The notes: generated from the sequence alone by a model not told the origin. A DNA stretch of 64,000 bases from an uncultured Veillonella sp. (GCA_900544365.1 UQVF01000001.1:62001-126000); one strand, 5' to 3'. Positions 53,203 through 63,499 are shown, counted from the first letter of the stretch. Translations and numbers: made by a program.

Positions 53203-54516
53203 ATGGCAGCACTAAAAAAACTGGGCTTATCTGGTTGGATTGTTGTAGGCTTGTTAGCAGGTGTGCTAGTAGGCGTTGTAGCACCAGATTTTGCTAAACA
53301 ATTGAAACCATTAGGTGATGTATTTATCCGCATGATTAAAATGATTGTGGTACCATTGATCTTTAGTTCCCTTGTTATGGGGATTGCTGGTACTGGCGAC
53401 TTTAAAAAATTAGGTCGTTTAGGGGGCAAAGCAATTTTATGGTTTGAAGTTGCTACAACATTGGCATTATTTGTTGGTTTATTCGTAGTAAACGTATTCG
53501 AACCTGGTGTAGGTGTGAATCTAACAGCTAGTGGGAATGCAGTAGATCTTGCTAACAAAGCTGCAGCAAAAGGGGAAATGGACCATATCCAAATGTTGGT
53601 TAATATCATTCCTACGAATATCGTAGATGCGATGGCTCGTGGTGATATGTTGCAAATTATCTTCTTTAGCTGTATGTTTGCTATTGCAGCAGCAAGTATT
53701 GGTAAAGAAGGAAAGCAAATCGTTGAACTATCTAAAGATTTAGCACATATCATGTTCAAAGTAACACATTATGTTATGTACGTATCCCCTATCGGTATCT
53801 TCGGCGCTATTGCATATACAGTAGGTACATTTGGTCTAGGTATGTTAGTACCATTGATGAAATTAGTATTTACTCTATATGGTGGATTAGCATTCTTCTT
53901 AATTTTAGTCATTGCCATTGGTTCTTTCTTTACAAAAGTGAATTTATTCAAACTTGGTAAAGTGTTGAAAGAGCCAATCGTGTTGGCATTCTCTACAGCA
54001 GCTTCTGAAGCAGCATTGCCAATTGCCATGGAAAAATTAAAAAAAGTTGGTATTCCTAACCAAGTTGTAAGTTTTGTATTACCATTAGGTTACACATTCA
54101 ACTTAGATGGTTCTACATTATATTCTTCCTTAGCGGTTGTATTTATTGCTCAAGTGTATGGTGTACCATTCCCGATTGAACAACAATTATTGATGGTATT
54201 AACTTTAATGCTATCCACTAAAGGGATTGCCGCAGTACCAGGTGCATCTTTGATTGTTATTGCCGGAACAGCAGCAGCCTTTGGCTTGCCAGTGGAAGGA
54301 TTAGCATTGATCCTTGGTGTGGACCGTATCTTAGATATGGCTCGTACTGTATGTAACTTGTCTGGTAACTGCTTAGCAGCAGCAATTGTAGGACGCTGGG
54401 AAAATGAAGTATCTGCAGAACGATTAACAGAGTTAATTGAAAATCCATTAACAGATGAAGAAGTGGATGCTTTAGAGCAAGCAAGCTTTGAACATGTAGG
54501 TGCAGAAAAAGCTTAA
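53203..54516 (+). CDS. Dicarboxylate/amino acid:cation symporter, copy 1
   Basis: A 437-residue DAACS-family (GltP/DctA-like) secondary transporter with about eight membrane segments plus hairpins. Signatures are SSLVMGIAGTGDFKKLGRLG near residue 64, the substrate region FSTAASEAALPIAME near 264, GYTFNLDGSTLYSS near 298 and GVDRILDMARTVCNL near 365. It imports glutamate, aspartate or C4-dicarboxylates with Na+ or H+. The acidic C-terminal tail is short. AAAAGGAG precedes the start. A second copy lies 640 bases downstream, preceded by the same type of promoter and leader hairpin. Confidence 0.92.
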   Translation: MAALKKLGLSGWIVVGLLAGVLVGVVAPDFAKQLKPLGDVFIRMIKMIVVPLIFSSLVMGIAGTGDFKKLGRLGGKAILWFEVATTLALFVGLFVVNVFEPGVGVNLTASGNAVDLANKAAAKGEMDHIQMLVNIIPTNIVDAMARGDMLQIIFFSCMFAIAAASIGKEGKQIVELSKDLAHIMFKVTHYVMYVSPIGIFGAIAYTVGTFGLGMLVPLMKLVFTLYGGLAFFLILVIAIGSFFTKVNLFKLGKVLKEPIVLAFSTAASEAALPIAMEKLKKVGIPNQVVSFVLPLGYTFNLDGSTLYSSLAVVFIAQVYGVPFPIEQQLLMVLTLMLSTKGIAAVPGASLIVIAGTAAAFGLPVEGLALILGVDRILDMARTVCNLSGNCLAAAIVGRWENEVSAERLTELIENPLTDEEVDALEQASFEHVGAEKA

Positions 54517-54545
54517 TATTTCTACATGAATAAAAATTATAGAGA

Positions 54546-54587
54546 AGAGACTGTTTGGATGCTTGTGCATCTGAACAGTCTCTTTTT
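54546..54587 (+). terminator. Terminator after symporter copy 1
   Basis: AGAGACTGTTTGGATGC pairs with GCATCTGAACAGTCTCT (17 bp with two imperfect positions) around TTGT, followed by T5. Confidence 0.9.
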
Positions 54588-54639
54588 GTATAGCATAGTA
54601 GTAGCCGAGCAAGAAGGTAAGACATTTATGTAGGCATAA

Positions 54640-54839
54640 AAAAATACCATGTGCATCAAAAGATGGACATGGTATTTATTGATAGAGTTCTTTAGGCCAT
54701 CTGTAGGGAAGAGTAGAGGAGAAGACCTAAAGATATGAATGAAGGATGTCTATCTATAAGCGACATACCATTGAGGTAGCATGGTAGAGGTAGCTGGTTA
54801 TGTCGCATACATATATTATGAGGCCCTATTAAAGGAGTT
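54640..54839 (-). ncRNA. Candidate structured RNA between the two symporter genes
   Basis: On the minus strand TTGTGA (54868-54873), 16 bases and TATAAA (54846-54851) would start an RNA near 54839. It contains two long-range stems, TGGTTATGTCGC with GCGACATACCA (on + at 54795-54806 and 54760-54770) and CCTAAAG with CTTTAGG (54726-54732 and 54690-54696). It ends in a hairpin AAATACCATGT/ACATGGTATTT (54642-54677) followed on the minus strand by a T-run. No open frame is evident. A length near 200 suits a 6S-type RNA, but I cannot confirm the family. Confidence 0.45.
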
Positions 54840-55015
54840 GAGGAGTTTATAATATACGTACATCACTTCACAAGAAAGAGAGTATCATAGTTTTGCTACT
54901 CTTTATCTGTAGTATAAATGATAAGCGTCCAAAAACTGTCAAATATATATGTCAAAATCTGATTATTTTATGGAATTGAAGAAAAATAGTATTTTGTATA
55001 CAAAAGGTGTACTTA

Positions 55016-55116
55016 TTGTATCTACAATTACGATTTGTTATAATATGGTCTATAGAATTTTAGGATAGGTTTTGAAAGAGACATTCTGTACTTGTACACC
55101 ATCGCCTCTTTTTATA
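55016..55116 (+). promoter_or_regulatory. Promoter and attenuator-like leader of second symporter
   Basis: TTGTAT (55016-55021), 17 bases, TATAAT (55039-55044). The leader repeats AAAGAGAC...GCCTCTTTTT, with CTGTACTTGTAC between as in copy 1. The region between promoter and hairpin (TCTATAGAATTTT) is also shared. Confidence 0.75.
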
Positions 55117-55154
55117 TGACCTTAACAAGGATTGGTATGTAAAAAGGAGATTCT

Positions 55155-56462
55155 ATGCTAAAGAAAATTGGTTTATCTGGATGGATTGGCATTGGCCTTT
55201 TGGCTGGTGTTCTAGTGGGTGCAGTAGCACCAGATGTGGCGAAACAACTAAAACCCTTAGGTGATGTATTTATTCGCATGATTAAGATGATTGTAGTACC
55301 CTTAATATTCAGTTCCCTTGTGATGGGGATTGCGGGGACAGGTGATTTTAAAAAACTAGGTCGCCTTGGGGGAAAAGCGATTCTATGGTTTGAGCTAGCT
55401 ACTACTTTGGCATTGTTTATTGCACTCTTCGCAGTCAATGTGGTAGAGCCTGGAGTAGGTGTCAATTTGACGGCTAGTGGCGGAGCTACGGATATTGTCA
55501 ATAAAGCTGCATCTAAAGGGCAAATGGATCATGTACAAATGTTGGTGAACATTATTCCTACGAATATCATAGATGCTATGGCACGAGGAGATATGTTGCA
55601 GATTATCTTCTTTAGCTGTATGTTTGCCATTGCAGCGGCAAGCCTTGGTAAAGAAGGAAAACAAATTGTAGACTTATCCAAAAGCGTTGCTCACATTATG
55701 TTTAAAGTGACCCATTATGTGATGTATATTTCACCTCTTGGTATTTTTGGTGCCATTGCGTATACAGTAGGTGCATTTGGACTTGAAATGTTAATCCCAT
55801 TGTTAAAGCTAGTATTCACCTTATATGCAGGATTAATTGTGTTCCTTACCATTGTGCTTGGTATTGCATCGGTTTTAACAAAAGTAAATTTATTTAAACT
55901 ATTCTTCGCGTTGAAAGAGCCGACTATCTTAGCGTTTACTACGGCGGCATCTGAGGCAGCATTACCGATAGCAATGGAAAAGTTGAAAAAAATGGGGATT
56001 CCGAATCATATTGTAAGTTTCGTGCTTCCCTTGGGATATACATTTAACCTAGATGGTTCGACTTTGTACTCTGCGTTAGCCGTCGTTTTTATTGCACAAG
56101 TATACGGTGTCCCATTTCCTATTGATCAACAAATCTTAATGATGATTACTTTGATGTTATCTACGAAAGGGATTGCAGGTGTACCAGGTGGTTCCTTGAT
56201 TGTAGTAGCAGCTACAAGTGCGGCATTTGGTCTACCAGTGGAAGGGTTAGCCTTAATTTTAGGAATAGACCGTGTTTTAGATATGGGACGTACTGTATGT
56301 AACTTGTTGGGTAACTGTATTGCAGCAGCTATTGTAGGTCGTTGGGAGAAGGAAGTATCAGCAGAAGACTTAACAAGATATATCGATCATCCACTTACAG
56401 ATGAAGAAGTGTCGGCTTTAGAACAAAAACATTTGGAAACTATGGCTAACACACATGCATAA
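55155..56462 (+). CDS. Dicarboxylate/amino acid:cation symporter, copy 2
   Basis: A 435-residue paralog of the gene at 53.2 kb, near-identical over long stretches (for example MIKMIVVPLIFSSLVMGIAG and ASEAALPIAMEKLKK). Differences cluster in the membrane region around residues 225-255 and at the C-terminus, so the two copies may differ in substrate or expression. Key motifs GYTFNLDGSTLYSA and GIDRVLDMGRTVCNL are intact. AAAAGGAG precedes the start. The gene, promoter and leader were evidently duplicated together, and synonymous codons have diverged, so the duplication is not very recent. Confidence 0.92.
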   Translation: MLKKIGLSGWIGIGLLAGVLVGAVAPDVAKQLKPLGDVFIRMIKMIVVPLIFSSLVMGIAGTGDFKKLGRLGGKAILWFELATTLALFIALFAVNVVEPGVGVNLTASGGATDIVNKAASKGQMDHVQMLVNIIPTNIIDAMARGDMLQIIFFSCMFAIAAASLGKEGKQIVDLSKSVAHIMFKVTHYVMYISPLGIFGAIAYTVGAFGLEMLIPLLKLVFTLYAGLIVFLTIVLGIASVLTKVNLFKLFFALKEPTILAFTTAASEAALPIAMEKLKKMGIPNHIVSFVLPLGYTFNLDGSTLYSALAVVFIAQVYGVPFPIDQQILMMITLMLSTKGIAGVPGGSLIVVAATSAAFGLPVEGLALILGIDRVLDMGRTVCNLLGNCIAAAIVGRWEKEVSAEDLTRYIDHPLTDEEVSALEQKHLETMANTHA

Positions 56463-56479
56463 TTAATAGTAGCATAAGA

Positions 56480-56520
56480 AACACCATATACTATTTTCAT
56501 AGATATATGGTGTTTTTTTA
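56480..56520 (+). terminator. Terminator after symporter copy 2
   Basis: AACACCATATA pairs with TATATGGTGTT around a 13-base loop, followed by a run of T. Confidence 0.9.
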
Positions 56521-56717
56521 TAACCTGTTATAGGAAAGTAAAGTGCTTTCAGTGTAATTATTAATAGACGAAATAAGGTGAATCATTGTATGATGTTCAT
56601 AATAGACTCTTTCTTTACTATACTACTAATAAAAAGCGTAGAAGTTTTTAAGAGAAAGAGTCCAATTAGTATGTTAGTGTCATGCAAGTGTATGACCATA
56701 GATAGGAGGGGGAAACT

Positions 56718-58388
56718 ATGTTAACTGATATTGAAATTGCTCAACAGGCGCAAATGGAACCTATTGTGGAGATAGCTAAACGATGCAATATAACAGAAGA
56801 TGAATTAGAGTTATATGGAAAATATAAAGCAAAAGTATCTTTTGATGCGATGGAACGATTACAAGATAAGCCGAATGGTAAATTGGTGTTAGTTACCGCT
56901 ATTACGCCAACACCTGCAGGGGAAGGTAAGTCTACGACAACCATTGGATTGACCCAAGCTTTGCAACAAATTGGAGTGCAAAGTATCGCAGTCTTACGTG
57001 AACCATCTTTAGGACCTGTATTTGGTGTAAAAGGTGGTGCCGCAGGTGGTGGTTACGCACAGGTGGTACCTATGGAAGATATTAATCTTCATTTTACAGG
57101 TGATATGCATGCGATTACTTCAGCCAACAACTTGCTGTCAGCTGTGATAGATAATCATATTTTCCAAGGTAATGCCTTACAAATTGATGTACGGCGTATT
57201 AGTTGGAAACGTGTATTAGATATGAATGATCGTGCCTTGCGGAATGTGGTCATTGGTATGGGGGGGCCTATGAGTGGGGTCCCAAGAGAAGATCATTTTA
57301 TGATTACTGTGGCCTCTGAGATCATGGCGATTTTATGTTTAGCCCGTGATTTAGAAGATTTAAAAGAGCGATTTGGCCGTATTGTGATTGGTACAAACCT
57401 ATCGGGAGAGCCAGTATTTGTACATCAATTAGGCTGTGAAGGAGCTATGGCGCTTCTTATGAAAGATGCTATTAAACCGAATTTAGTACAAACTTTAGAA
57501 CACACACCAGTGTTAATCCATGGGGGACCATTTGCGAATATTGCTCATGGTTGTAACTCTATCATTGCCACAAAGCTAGGGTTGAAACTAGGGGATGTAG
57601 TGATTACAGAAGCGGGGTTTGGTGCTGATTTAGGAGCGGAAAAGTTCTTGCATATTAAATGTCACTATGGTGATATATTCCCAGATGCCGTAGTGATTGT
57701 GGCCACTATACGAGCTTTAAAAATGCATGGTGGTGTAGCAAAATCTGAGCTGACGAAAGAAAATGTGAAAGCCTTGGAACAAGGCTTTGTAAATTTAGGA
57801 AAACAAATCGCCAATATGAGAGCCTTTGGGTTACCTGTATTAGTGAGCATTAATAAATTTGCTACGGACACGCCAGCTGAAATCGATGCATTGCTACAAT
57901 TATGCGACCATTATGGTGTAGATGTAAGCCTTAACGAATGTTGGGAAAAAGGTGGTGCCGGTGGTATTGATATGGCAAAACAAGTGATGGGTATGCTTGA
58001 AGGAACAGATATAAAGCCAACTGCTCTATATGATGTGAAAGATAGTATTCCTGACAAGTTGATAGCTATCGTTAAAGAAATTTATGGTGGCACCGGTGTA
58101 GAGTTTACTAGTGCTGCAAAGAAACAAATTGCTCAATTAGAAGAGTGGGGATTATCTGACTTGCCTGTATGTGTGGCAAAAACACAATACTCTTTAAGTG
58201 ATAACCCAGAACTGTTAGGTGCACCTAAGGATTTCACAATTACTGTACAAGATGTACGCATTGCCAATGGAGCAGGGTTTATTGTATGTCAAACTAGTAA
58301 TATTATGGTGATGCCAGGATTGCCTAAACAACCGGCAGCCCTTGGTATGGATGTGACTATAGAAGGAACGATTAAAGGATTGTTTTAA
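56718..58388 (+). CDS. fhs: Formate-tetrahydrofolate ligase
   Basis: This 556-residue enzyme makes 10-formyl-tetrahydrofolate from formate, THF and ATP. The ATP loop is [14 protein letters not shown] near residue 70, and [20 protein letters not shown] and [15 protein letters not shown] are family signatures. GGAGGGGG precedes the start. The cyclohydrolase gene fchA follows after 9 bases. One-carbon units from this pair feed purine synthesis or, running in reverse, allow ATP formation from formyl groups, which would suit an organism that breaks down purines; that direction is inference. Confidence 0.96.
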   Translation: MLTDIEIAQQAQMEPIVEIAKRCNITEDELELYGKYKAKVSFDAMERLQDKPNGKLVLVTAITPTPAGEGKSTTTIGLTQALQQIGVQSIAVLREPSLGPVFGVKGGAAGGGYAQVVPMEDINLHFTGDMHAITSANNLLSAVIDNHIFQGNALQIDVRRISWKRVLDMNDRALRNVVIGMGGPMSGVPREDHFMITVASEIMAILCLARDLEDLKERFGRIVIGTNLSGEPVFVHQLGCEGAMALLMKDAIKPNLVQTLEHTPVLIHGGPFANIAHGCNSIIATKLGLKLGDVVITEAGFGADLGAEKFLHIKCHYGDIFPDAVVIVATIRALKMHGGVAKSELTKENVKALEQGFVNLGKQIANMRAFGLPVLVSINKFATDTPAEIDALLQLCDHYGVDVSLNECWEKGGAGGIDMAKQVMGMLEGTDIKPTALYDVKDSIPDKLIAIVKEIYGGTGVEFTSAAKKQIAQLEEWGLSDLPVCVAKTQYSLSDNPELLGAPKDFTITVQDVRIANGAGFIVCQTSNIMVMPGLPKQPAALGMDVTIEGTIKGLF

Positions 58389-58397
58389 GGAGGATTC

Positions 58398-59018
58398 ATG
58401 GAATTACATAAGGTGTCAGTATTAGAGTTTATTCGTGATCTAGGATCGAGTGCTCCAGCACCAGGAGGTGGAAGTGTAGCTGCTATGAATGGAGCCACAG
58501 CAGCGGCTTTGATTGAAATGGTAGCTAATTTAACTATAGGGAATGCAAAGTATGAAGCAGTTCATGAGGAAATGAAGAGCATTCAGGAAAAGATGTGCCA
58601 AGTAAAAGAAGACTTTGTAGAGTATATTAATAAGGATAGTGCGGCTTTTATGGAGTTAATGAAAGCCTTCAGATTGCCGAAAGAAACGGATGAAGAAAAG
58701 GCGCATCGTAAAGCGGAGATTCAAGGCAGAACGAAACAAGCAGCATTGGTACCTTATGAAATAGGCAAGTTAGCGCATAGTTTATTGCCTTTCACAGAGA
58801 CAGTCATTGTAAAAGGTAATACGAATGCTATTACAGATGGAATGATTGCCGTAATCAATGTGCGAGCAGCTGTAAAGAGTGCATTCTTAAATGTTAAAAT
58901 CAATCTAGGGTCTATACAAGATGTAGAGTTTGTAAAAGAATTAGCAGATAGTATGGAAGCGATAGAGTCTTCATTGGATGCAGAAGAGCAACGATTATTA
59001 GGTCTTGCTAACGTATAA
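58398..59018 (+). CDS. fchA: Methenyltetrahydrofolate cyclohydrolase (FTCD_C family)
   Basis: A 206-residue helical protein of the formiminotransferase-cyclodeaminase C-terminal family. The N-terminal SSAPAPGGGSVAAMNGATAAAL motif (partly quoted here) binds folate, and a KGNTNAITDGMIAV segment lies near residue 135. With Fhs it links 10-formyl- and methenyl-THF; formimino-THF cyclodeaminase activity, which occurs in purine fermentation, is also possible. AAGGAGG precedes the start. It is in an operon with fhs. Confidence 0.88.
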   Translation: MELHKVSVLEFIRDLGSSAPAPGGGSVAAMNGATAAALIEMVANLTIGNAKYEAVHEEMKSIQEKMCQVKEDFVEYINKDSAAFMELMKAFRLPKETDEEKAHRKAEIQGRTKQAALVPYEIGKLAHSLLPFTETVIVKGNTNAITDGMIAVINVRAAVKSAFLNVKINLGSIQDVEFVKELADSMEAIESSLDAEEQRLLGLANV

Positions 59019-59048
59019 GACGAATGATTATTGCATGAAGGAAGTTGT

Positions 59049-62000
59049 ATGGGGATAGAGATTCATTTATTAGGGACACCACGGATACAAGTAGATGGGA
59101 AAGATATCTTTTTTACCTATGGAAAAGTACAAGCCCTTATTTATTATATGGTGGTGAAAGGAGTAGCCCTCCGAGATGAAATTAGTGGTTTATTATGGCC
59201 GGAAAAGTCGGAGACAAATGCAAGAAAAAACTTAAGAAATGCCATTTATGAGGCAAAAAAATTGCTGGGCACAGATGTATTTTTGTCGCCACGAAATGCT
59301 GTTTTACAATGGAATAGTACAGCAAATATCTATGTGGATGTACATCAATTTCAATCGAATCCTAAGCAGTATATAGATATTTATAAAGGTGAATTTTTGC
59401 AAGGCTTTTATGTGAAAGATGCAGAGGCCTACGAAGATTGGTATTTAGCAGAACGGAGCCGGCTAAAATCTCTCTATATGGATGCGGTGTATGAATTTGT
59501 AGATGCTGGAATTGAAGAAAAAAATATAGCCTGCATTGAACGGTATCTTCCTGTATTATTATCCTATGATCCATATAATGAGGAACGGTTTGGTGCTATT
59601 TTGCAACTCATGATGAGTCAAGGGTTTAGTAACTTGGGAAAACAATTGTATCATCAATTACAGTGTATCTATGCGGATGATCTAGATGAAAGTGTACCGC
59701 TTTGTATTCGAGAAGCTATGCAGTTGCCGAAAACGCAAAAACAGGAAGCAGTGGCCTTTGTAGAGCATAAAATATTAAAAGGTCGAGATAGGGAAGCTAG
59801 TATGGTGCAAAATTATTTACATCATTTCGAAGCGGCACCAGTGGCCTTGCGAATTACAGGTGATGCAGGAAGTGGTAAAACTAGTCTAGTTGAATACTTG
59901 CAAGATAAAGTAGAACCGATTCGATTTGTATTGGAAAGTCAATGTTATGAAGAAGAACAAGGTTTACTCTTACATGCTTGGATTCCTGTGGTAGGAAAAG
60001 TGCTTGAACAAATAGAATTACAAGGTCTAGAAGATATTGATTTGCGACGTATTTATGAGATTTTTCCGCAATTAGATCGTCGGATGGCTCGTGATTTAGG
60101 CTTTTTAGAAGTAACGGAAGCGTTGCCATTTGATGTAGTATATAAAGCAGTGTCGAACTTGCTAGAACGTGTTTCAGAAGAAACTCCTATTACTTTGATT
60201 TTTGAAGATATACAATGGATGGATTCATTGAGCTTTTCCTTGCTAAGTCTATTACTATTACATCATAATTCTGAGCGACTAATGGTGATAGTAACGGATG
60301 TAGATGAAATGAAGGGCATGCATCAACGAACATTACAGAGTTTGGAACAGAGAGGTTCTTTGCGTTGTATTTCTTTGCTACCATTGACAGAGGAACGGGT
60401 GCGCGCATTCATTTTGGATCGGGAGCCTACATTGGAAGGTACAGAAGTTGTGGATCAATTAGTAGAAGTAAGCCGAGGCAATCTATTAGTTCTTACTGAA
60501 AGTATGCAACTTTGGAAAGACTATGGTTCAATTTATGGTCTCACAAAAGATATGGAGATCTTGTACAACAAAAAATGTGATACCCTATCGGAGGGGGAGC
60601 GCAAATTGGTAGACTTTATTAGTTTATCCTATAATGAAGCACCTTTAGGGATGATTGAAACCTATATGGGATTGAATAAGTTACAACTATTGCAGACTTT
60701 AGAAGGTTTGGAAAGTAAAGGGTTTATTGATTACCGCACACAGAATGGAGAGGTACAATATTTTTTGCGCCAATATAAATGTAAAGAATATTTAAGAGAT
60801 CAAATTGCCTTGGACCGACGTCAAATTTTACATGCCTATTTAGGTGAAGCGTGGGAAAAACGATTAACTCATTCTAAGGAAGATATGATCCGTTATAAGC
60901 AATTGGAATTTCACTTCCGTGAAGCTGGACAGTACCAAAAGGCAGTAATGTATAAGTTGAAATCATTTATGCATTATTTGAATTTTAATAAAGATGCATC
61001 TCCAGAACTGGGTGTAGAAGAGTTGTCGTCTGTATATGCAGGCTATTTTACGGGCGAAGCTACAGGAAAAGCGCTCCAAGAAATAGAAGATGAGCTGGAT
61101 TATGTCTATACATTATATGGTGACGTGCCAGAAATACAGGCCTTGGAGCTACCCTATTTATATGGGGCAGGCAAATATTATATGAGTATAGGTGATAAAG
61201 AACGAGGGCTACGATACTTTCAGGAGTTGCTGGAAGAAAGTGCTCAACAAGAAGCGTCTAACTATAAGTTAAAGGCGTATAAAGAAATGATTTATTATCA
61301 TCTACAAATGCGTCATGTTCTAGAAATTCATCAATATACGTCTAAGGCACTAGAATTAGCTGAAAACTGTCACTTCAAAAAGGAAATAGGTGTTATACTA
61401 CGTTTGCAAGCATTGGCTTATATCATGGAAGGTCATATAGGGAAGGCAAAGCCGCTATTAGAAGAATCTATACGCCTATTCTCAGTGACCCAAACGGTGG
61501 CACGAAGATATGCTATTAATATAGCAGCAGCTTATAACTACCTAGGGGATATAGAACGAAGTCAAAGTGAGTTATACTCGGCTTTAGAAATGTATCAAAA
61601 AGCATTGGAGTTTTGTGATAGATCGGAGTTGTATAGTTCTTGGATTGTTTTTGCTACAAATGCTGGTATGACAGCGTTTGCCTTAGGGGATTATAACTTG
61701 GCAGCTACATATTTCGAATTGTCTTATGAACTTTGTTTGCAATATACAATCAATCGTAGGAAGCCGACAATAGAGGCTTATTTAGGGTTATTAGCTCAGA
61801 TAGAGGGTGAAAAGGAAGAGGCTTTGCGATATTTAGAATCGGCTTATAAGGATGGTATGGTAGAACAACATCATCAAGAAGTAGGTCGAGTGCATTGGGC
61901 AATTTGTTTCCTCAAATCTGAGTATCCTAGTGTAGAAGTGGATCGAACTTTTTCAAAAAGTTTGAACACCTATGGTACAATAGCATTGCAACAATTAGAT

Positions 62001-62057
62001 GGCTATGGAGATGTATGGGAACGGACATACCTAGATCAGTTGCTCCAAGCCGAGTAA
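59049..62057 (+). CDS. Large BTAD-ATPase-TPR transcriptional regulator
   Basis: A 1002-residue regulator. The N-terminus resembles a SARP-type winged helix (IEIHLLGTPRIQVDGK; LLWPEKSETNARKNLRNAIY), followed by the BTAD helical domain to ~230. A STAND-type ATPase has Walker A GDAGSGKT at 271-278 and a FEDIQWMDSLSFSLL Walker B. The C-terminal third consists of TPR-like helical repeats, for example LGDIERSQSELYSALEMYQKAL. I start it at ATG 59049 after GAAGGAAG; an in-frame TTG is less likely. Such proteins activate nearby genes on ligand binding. Targets could be the antiporter gene downstream or fhs-fchA upstream. Confidence 0.85.
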   Translation: MGIEIHLLGTPRIQVDGKDIFFTYGKVQALIYYMVVKGVALRDEISGLLWPEKSETNARKNLRNAIYEAKKLLGTDVFLSPRNAVLQWNSTANIYVDVHQFQSNPKQYIDIYKGEFLQGFYVKDAEAYEDWYLAERSRLKSLYMDAVYEFVDAGIEEKNIACIERYLPVLLSYDPYNEERFGAILQLMMSQGFSNLGKQLYHQLQCIYADDLDESVPLCIREAMQLPKTQKQEAVAFVEHKILKGRDREASMVQNYLHHFEAAPVALRITGDAGSGKTSLVEYLQDKVEPIRFVLESQCYEEEQGLLLHAWIPVVGKVLEQIELQGLEDIDLRRIYEIFPQLDRRMARDLGFLEVTEALPFDVVYKAVSNLLERVSEETPITLIFEDIQWMDSLSFSLLSLLLLHHNSERLMVIVTDVDEMKGMHQRTLQSLEQRGSLRCISLLPLTEERVRAFILDREPTLEGTEVVDQLVEVSRGNLLVLTESMQLWKDYGSIYGLTKDMEILYNKKCDTLSEGERKLVDFISLSYNEAPLGMIETYMGLNKLQLLQTLEGLESKGFIDYRTQNGEVQYFLRQYKCKEYLRDQIALDRRQILHAYLGEAWEKRLTHSKEDMIRYKQLEFHFREAGQYQKAVMYKLKSFMHYLNFNKDASPELGVEELSSVYAGYFTGEATGKALQEIEDELDYVYTLYGDVPEIQALELPYLYGAGKYYMSIGDKERGLRYFQELLEESAQQEASNYKLKAYKEMIYYHLQMRHVLEIHQYTSKALELAENCHFKKEIGVILRLQALAYIMEGHIGKAKPLLEESIRLFSVTQTVARRYAINIAAAYNYLGDIERSQSELYSALEMYQKALEFCDRSELYSSWIVFATNAGMTAFALGDYNLAATYFELSYELCLQYTINRRKPTIEAYLGLLAQIEGEKEEALRYLESAYKDGMVEQHHQEVGRVHWAICFLKSEYPSVEVDRTFSKSLNTYGTIALQQLDGYGDVWERTYLDQLLQAE

Positions 62058-62079
62058 GTACAAAAGAAGGAGATCCTAA

Positions 62080-63381
62080 ATGGATATAGTGTTAAATCCC
62101 ATAGTGTTATCAGTGATTGCTATGTCGATTCTTTGTTTAATGCGATTCAATGTATTGCTTTCAGTTATTGTGGCATCCTTAGTGGCAGGTTTGGCAGGAG
62201 GGATGACAGTAACTACAACGATTGAGTCTTTGATTAGTGGTATGGGAGGCAATTCGGAAACCGCATTTAGTTACATTTTATTGGGCGCCTTAGCCATTGT
62301 CATTGGTCGTTCTGGGCTAGCCACAGTAGTCACTAAGAAGATTACTAATATTGTAGGCACGAAAAAAGTGGCATTTACCTTGCTCATTGCCTTCGTATCC
62401 TGTTTTTCACAAAATTTAATGCCTGTGCACATTGCCTTTATTCCTATACTGATTCCCCCTCTATTAGTGGTTATGAATCGTATGAAATTAGATCGTAGAG
62501 CAGTGGCATGTGCTTTGACATTTGGTTTGAAAGCACCCTATGTATCGTTGCCAGTTGGTTTTGGTTTACTGTTTATGACTATTATTAAAGACCAAATGGT
62601 AGCCAATGGTGTGAATGTATCTATATCAGATATAGCCTCTGTCATGTGGATTGGTGGCATATCAATGGTGGTAGGATTGTTGCTTGCCATTGCCTATTAT
62701 AGTCGAAACCGTGAGTATCAAGATATTGTGTTGACCCAAGAGGAAAGTGCCGATGAAACACCTCGTATGACGGCGGACTGTTGGAAAGGATTAGCTGGGG
62801 CTGCGGTAGCCTTTGTGGCGCAACTTTATTTTAAATCTCTACCAATTGGGGCATTAGCAGGATTGGCAGTATTTTTTGCCACAGGTCTGATCAAGTGGTC
62901 TAAGATGGATGAAGATGTGGATGGTGGTATTCGCATGATGGGGACCATAGCCTTTGTCATGTTAATTGCTGCGGGCTATGCGAATGTGTTGCGAGAAACA
63001 AACTCCGTAGAACATTTAGTAGCAGCCACAGTATCTATTATTGACTCTAAATTAGTTGGAGCTATCGTGATGCTCGTTGTGGGACTACTGATTACTATGG
63101 GTATTGGTACATCCTTTGGTACCATTCCAGTAATCGCCTCTATTTACATTCCTATGGGATTGCATTTAGGCTTTTCTGTGCCAGCTATCATTTTGCTAAT
63201 CGGTATTGCAGCGGCATTAGGTGATGCGGGATCTCCTGCATCAGATTCTACATTAGGACCTACATCAGGACTCGATGCAGATGGACAACATAATCATATA
63301 TGGGATACTTGCGTGCCCACATTTATATTCTATGACATTACCTTGTTAGTAGGCGGTGTCGTAGGCGCGCTGGTGTTATAA
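62080..63381 (+). CDS. Na+/H+ antiporter-family (NhaC/YuiF-like) transporter
   Basis: A 433-residue membrane protein with about twelve hydrophobic segments. The PVHIAFIPILIPPLL segment near residue 118 and the late AAALGDAGSPASDSTLGPTS near 382 are typical of the Na+/H+ antiporter family that includes Bacillus YuiF and related amino acid exporters. The substrate could be Na+/H+ or a small amino acid. GAAGGAG precedes the start 23 bases after the regulator's stop, so the two are likely linked functionally. A terminator follows. Confidence 0.82.
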   Translation: MDIVLNPIVLSVIAMSILCLMRFNVLLSVIVASLVAGLAGGMTVTTTIESLISGMGGNSETAFSYILLGALAIVIGRSGLATVVTKKITNIVGTKKVAFTLLIAFVSCFSQNLMPVHIAFIPILIPPLLVVMNRMKLDRRAVACALTFGLKAPYVSLPVGFGLLFMTIIKDQMVANGVNVSISDIASVMWIGGISMVVGLLLAIAYYSRNREYQDIVLTQEESADETPRMTADCWKGLAGAAVAFVAQLYFKSLPIGALAGLAVFFATGLIKWSKMDEDVDGGIRMMGTIAFVMLIAAGYANVLRETNSVEHLVAATVSIIDSKLVGAIVMLVVGLLITMGIGTSFGTIPVIASIYIPMGLHLGFSVPAIILLIGIAAALGDAGSPASDSTLGPTSGLDADGQHNHIWDTCVPTFIFYDITLLVGGVVGALVL

Positions 63382-63385
63382 AGTA

Positions 63386-63420
63386 AAAGGATTGTCATAG
63401 ATTGTTGTGACAGTCCTTTA
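63386..63420 (+). terminator. Terminator after the antiporter gene
   Basis: AAAGGATTGTCA pairs with TGACAGTCCTTT with one wobble around a 10-base loop; only a weak T-run (ATTGTATG) follows. Confidence 0.65.
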
Positions 63421-63499
63421 TTGTATGAGATTATGTAAGAAGGATTATGGTTTTATTATACATTAAACGGAGTAAGGAATTGAGCAATGAATATCATAA

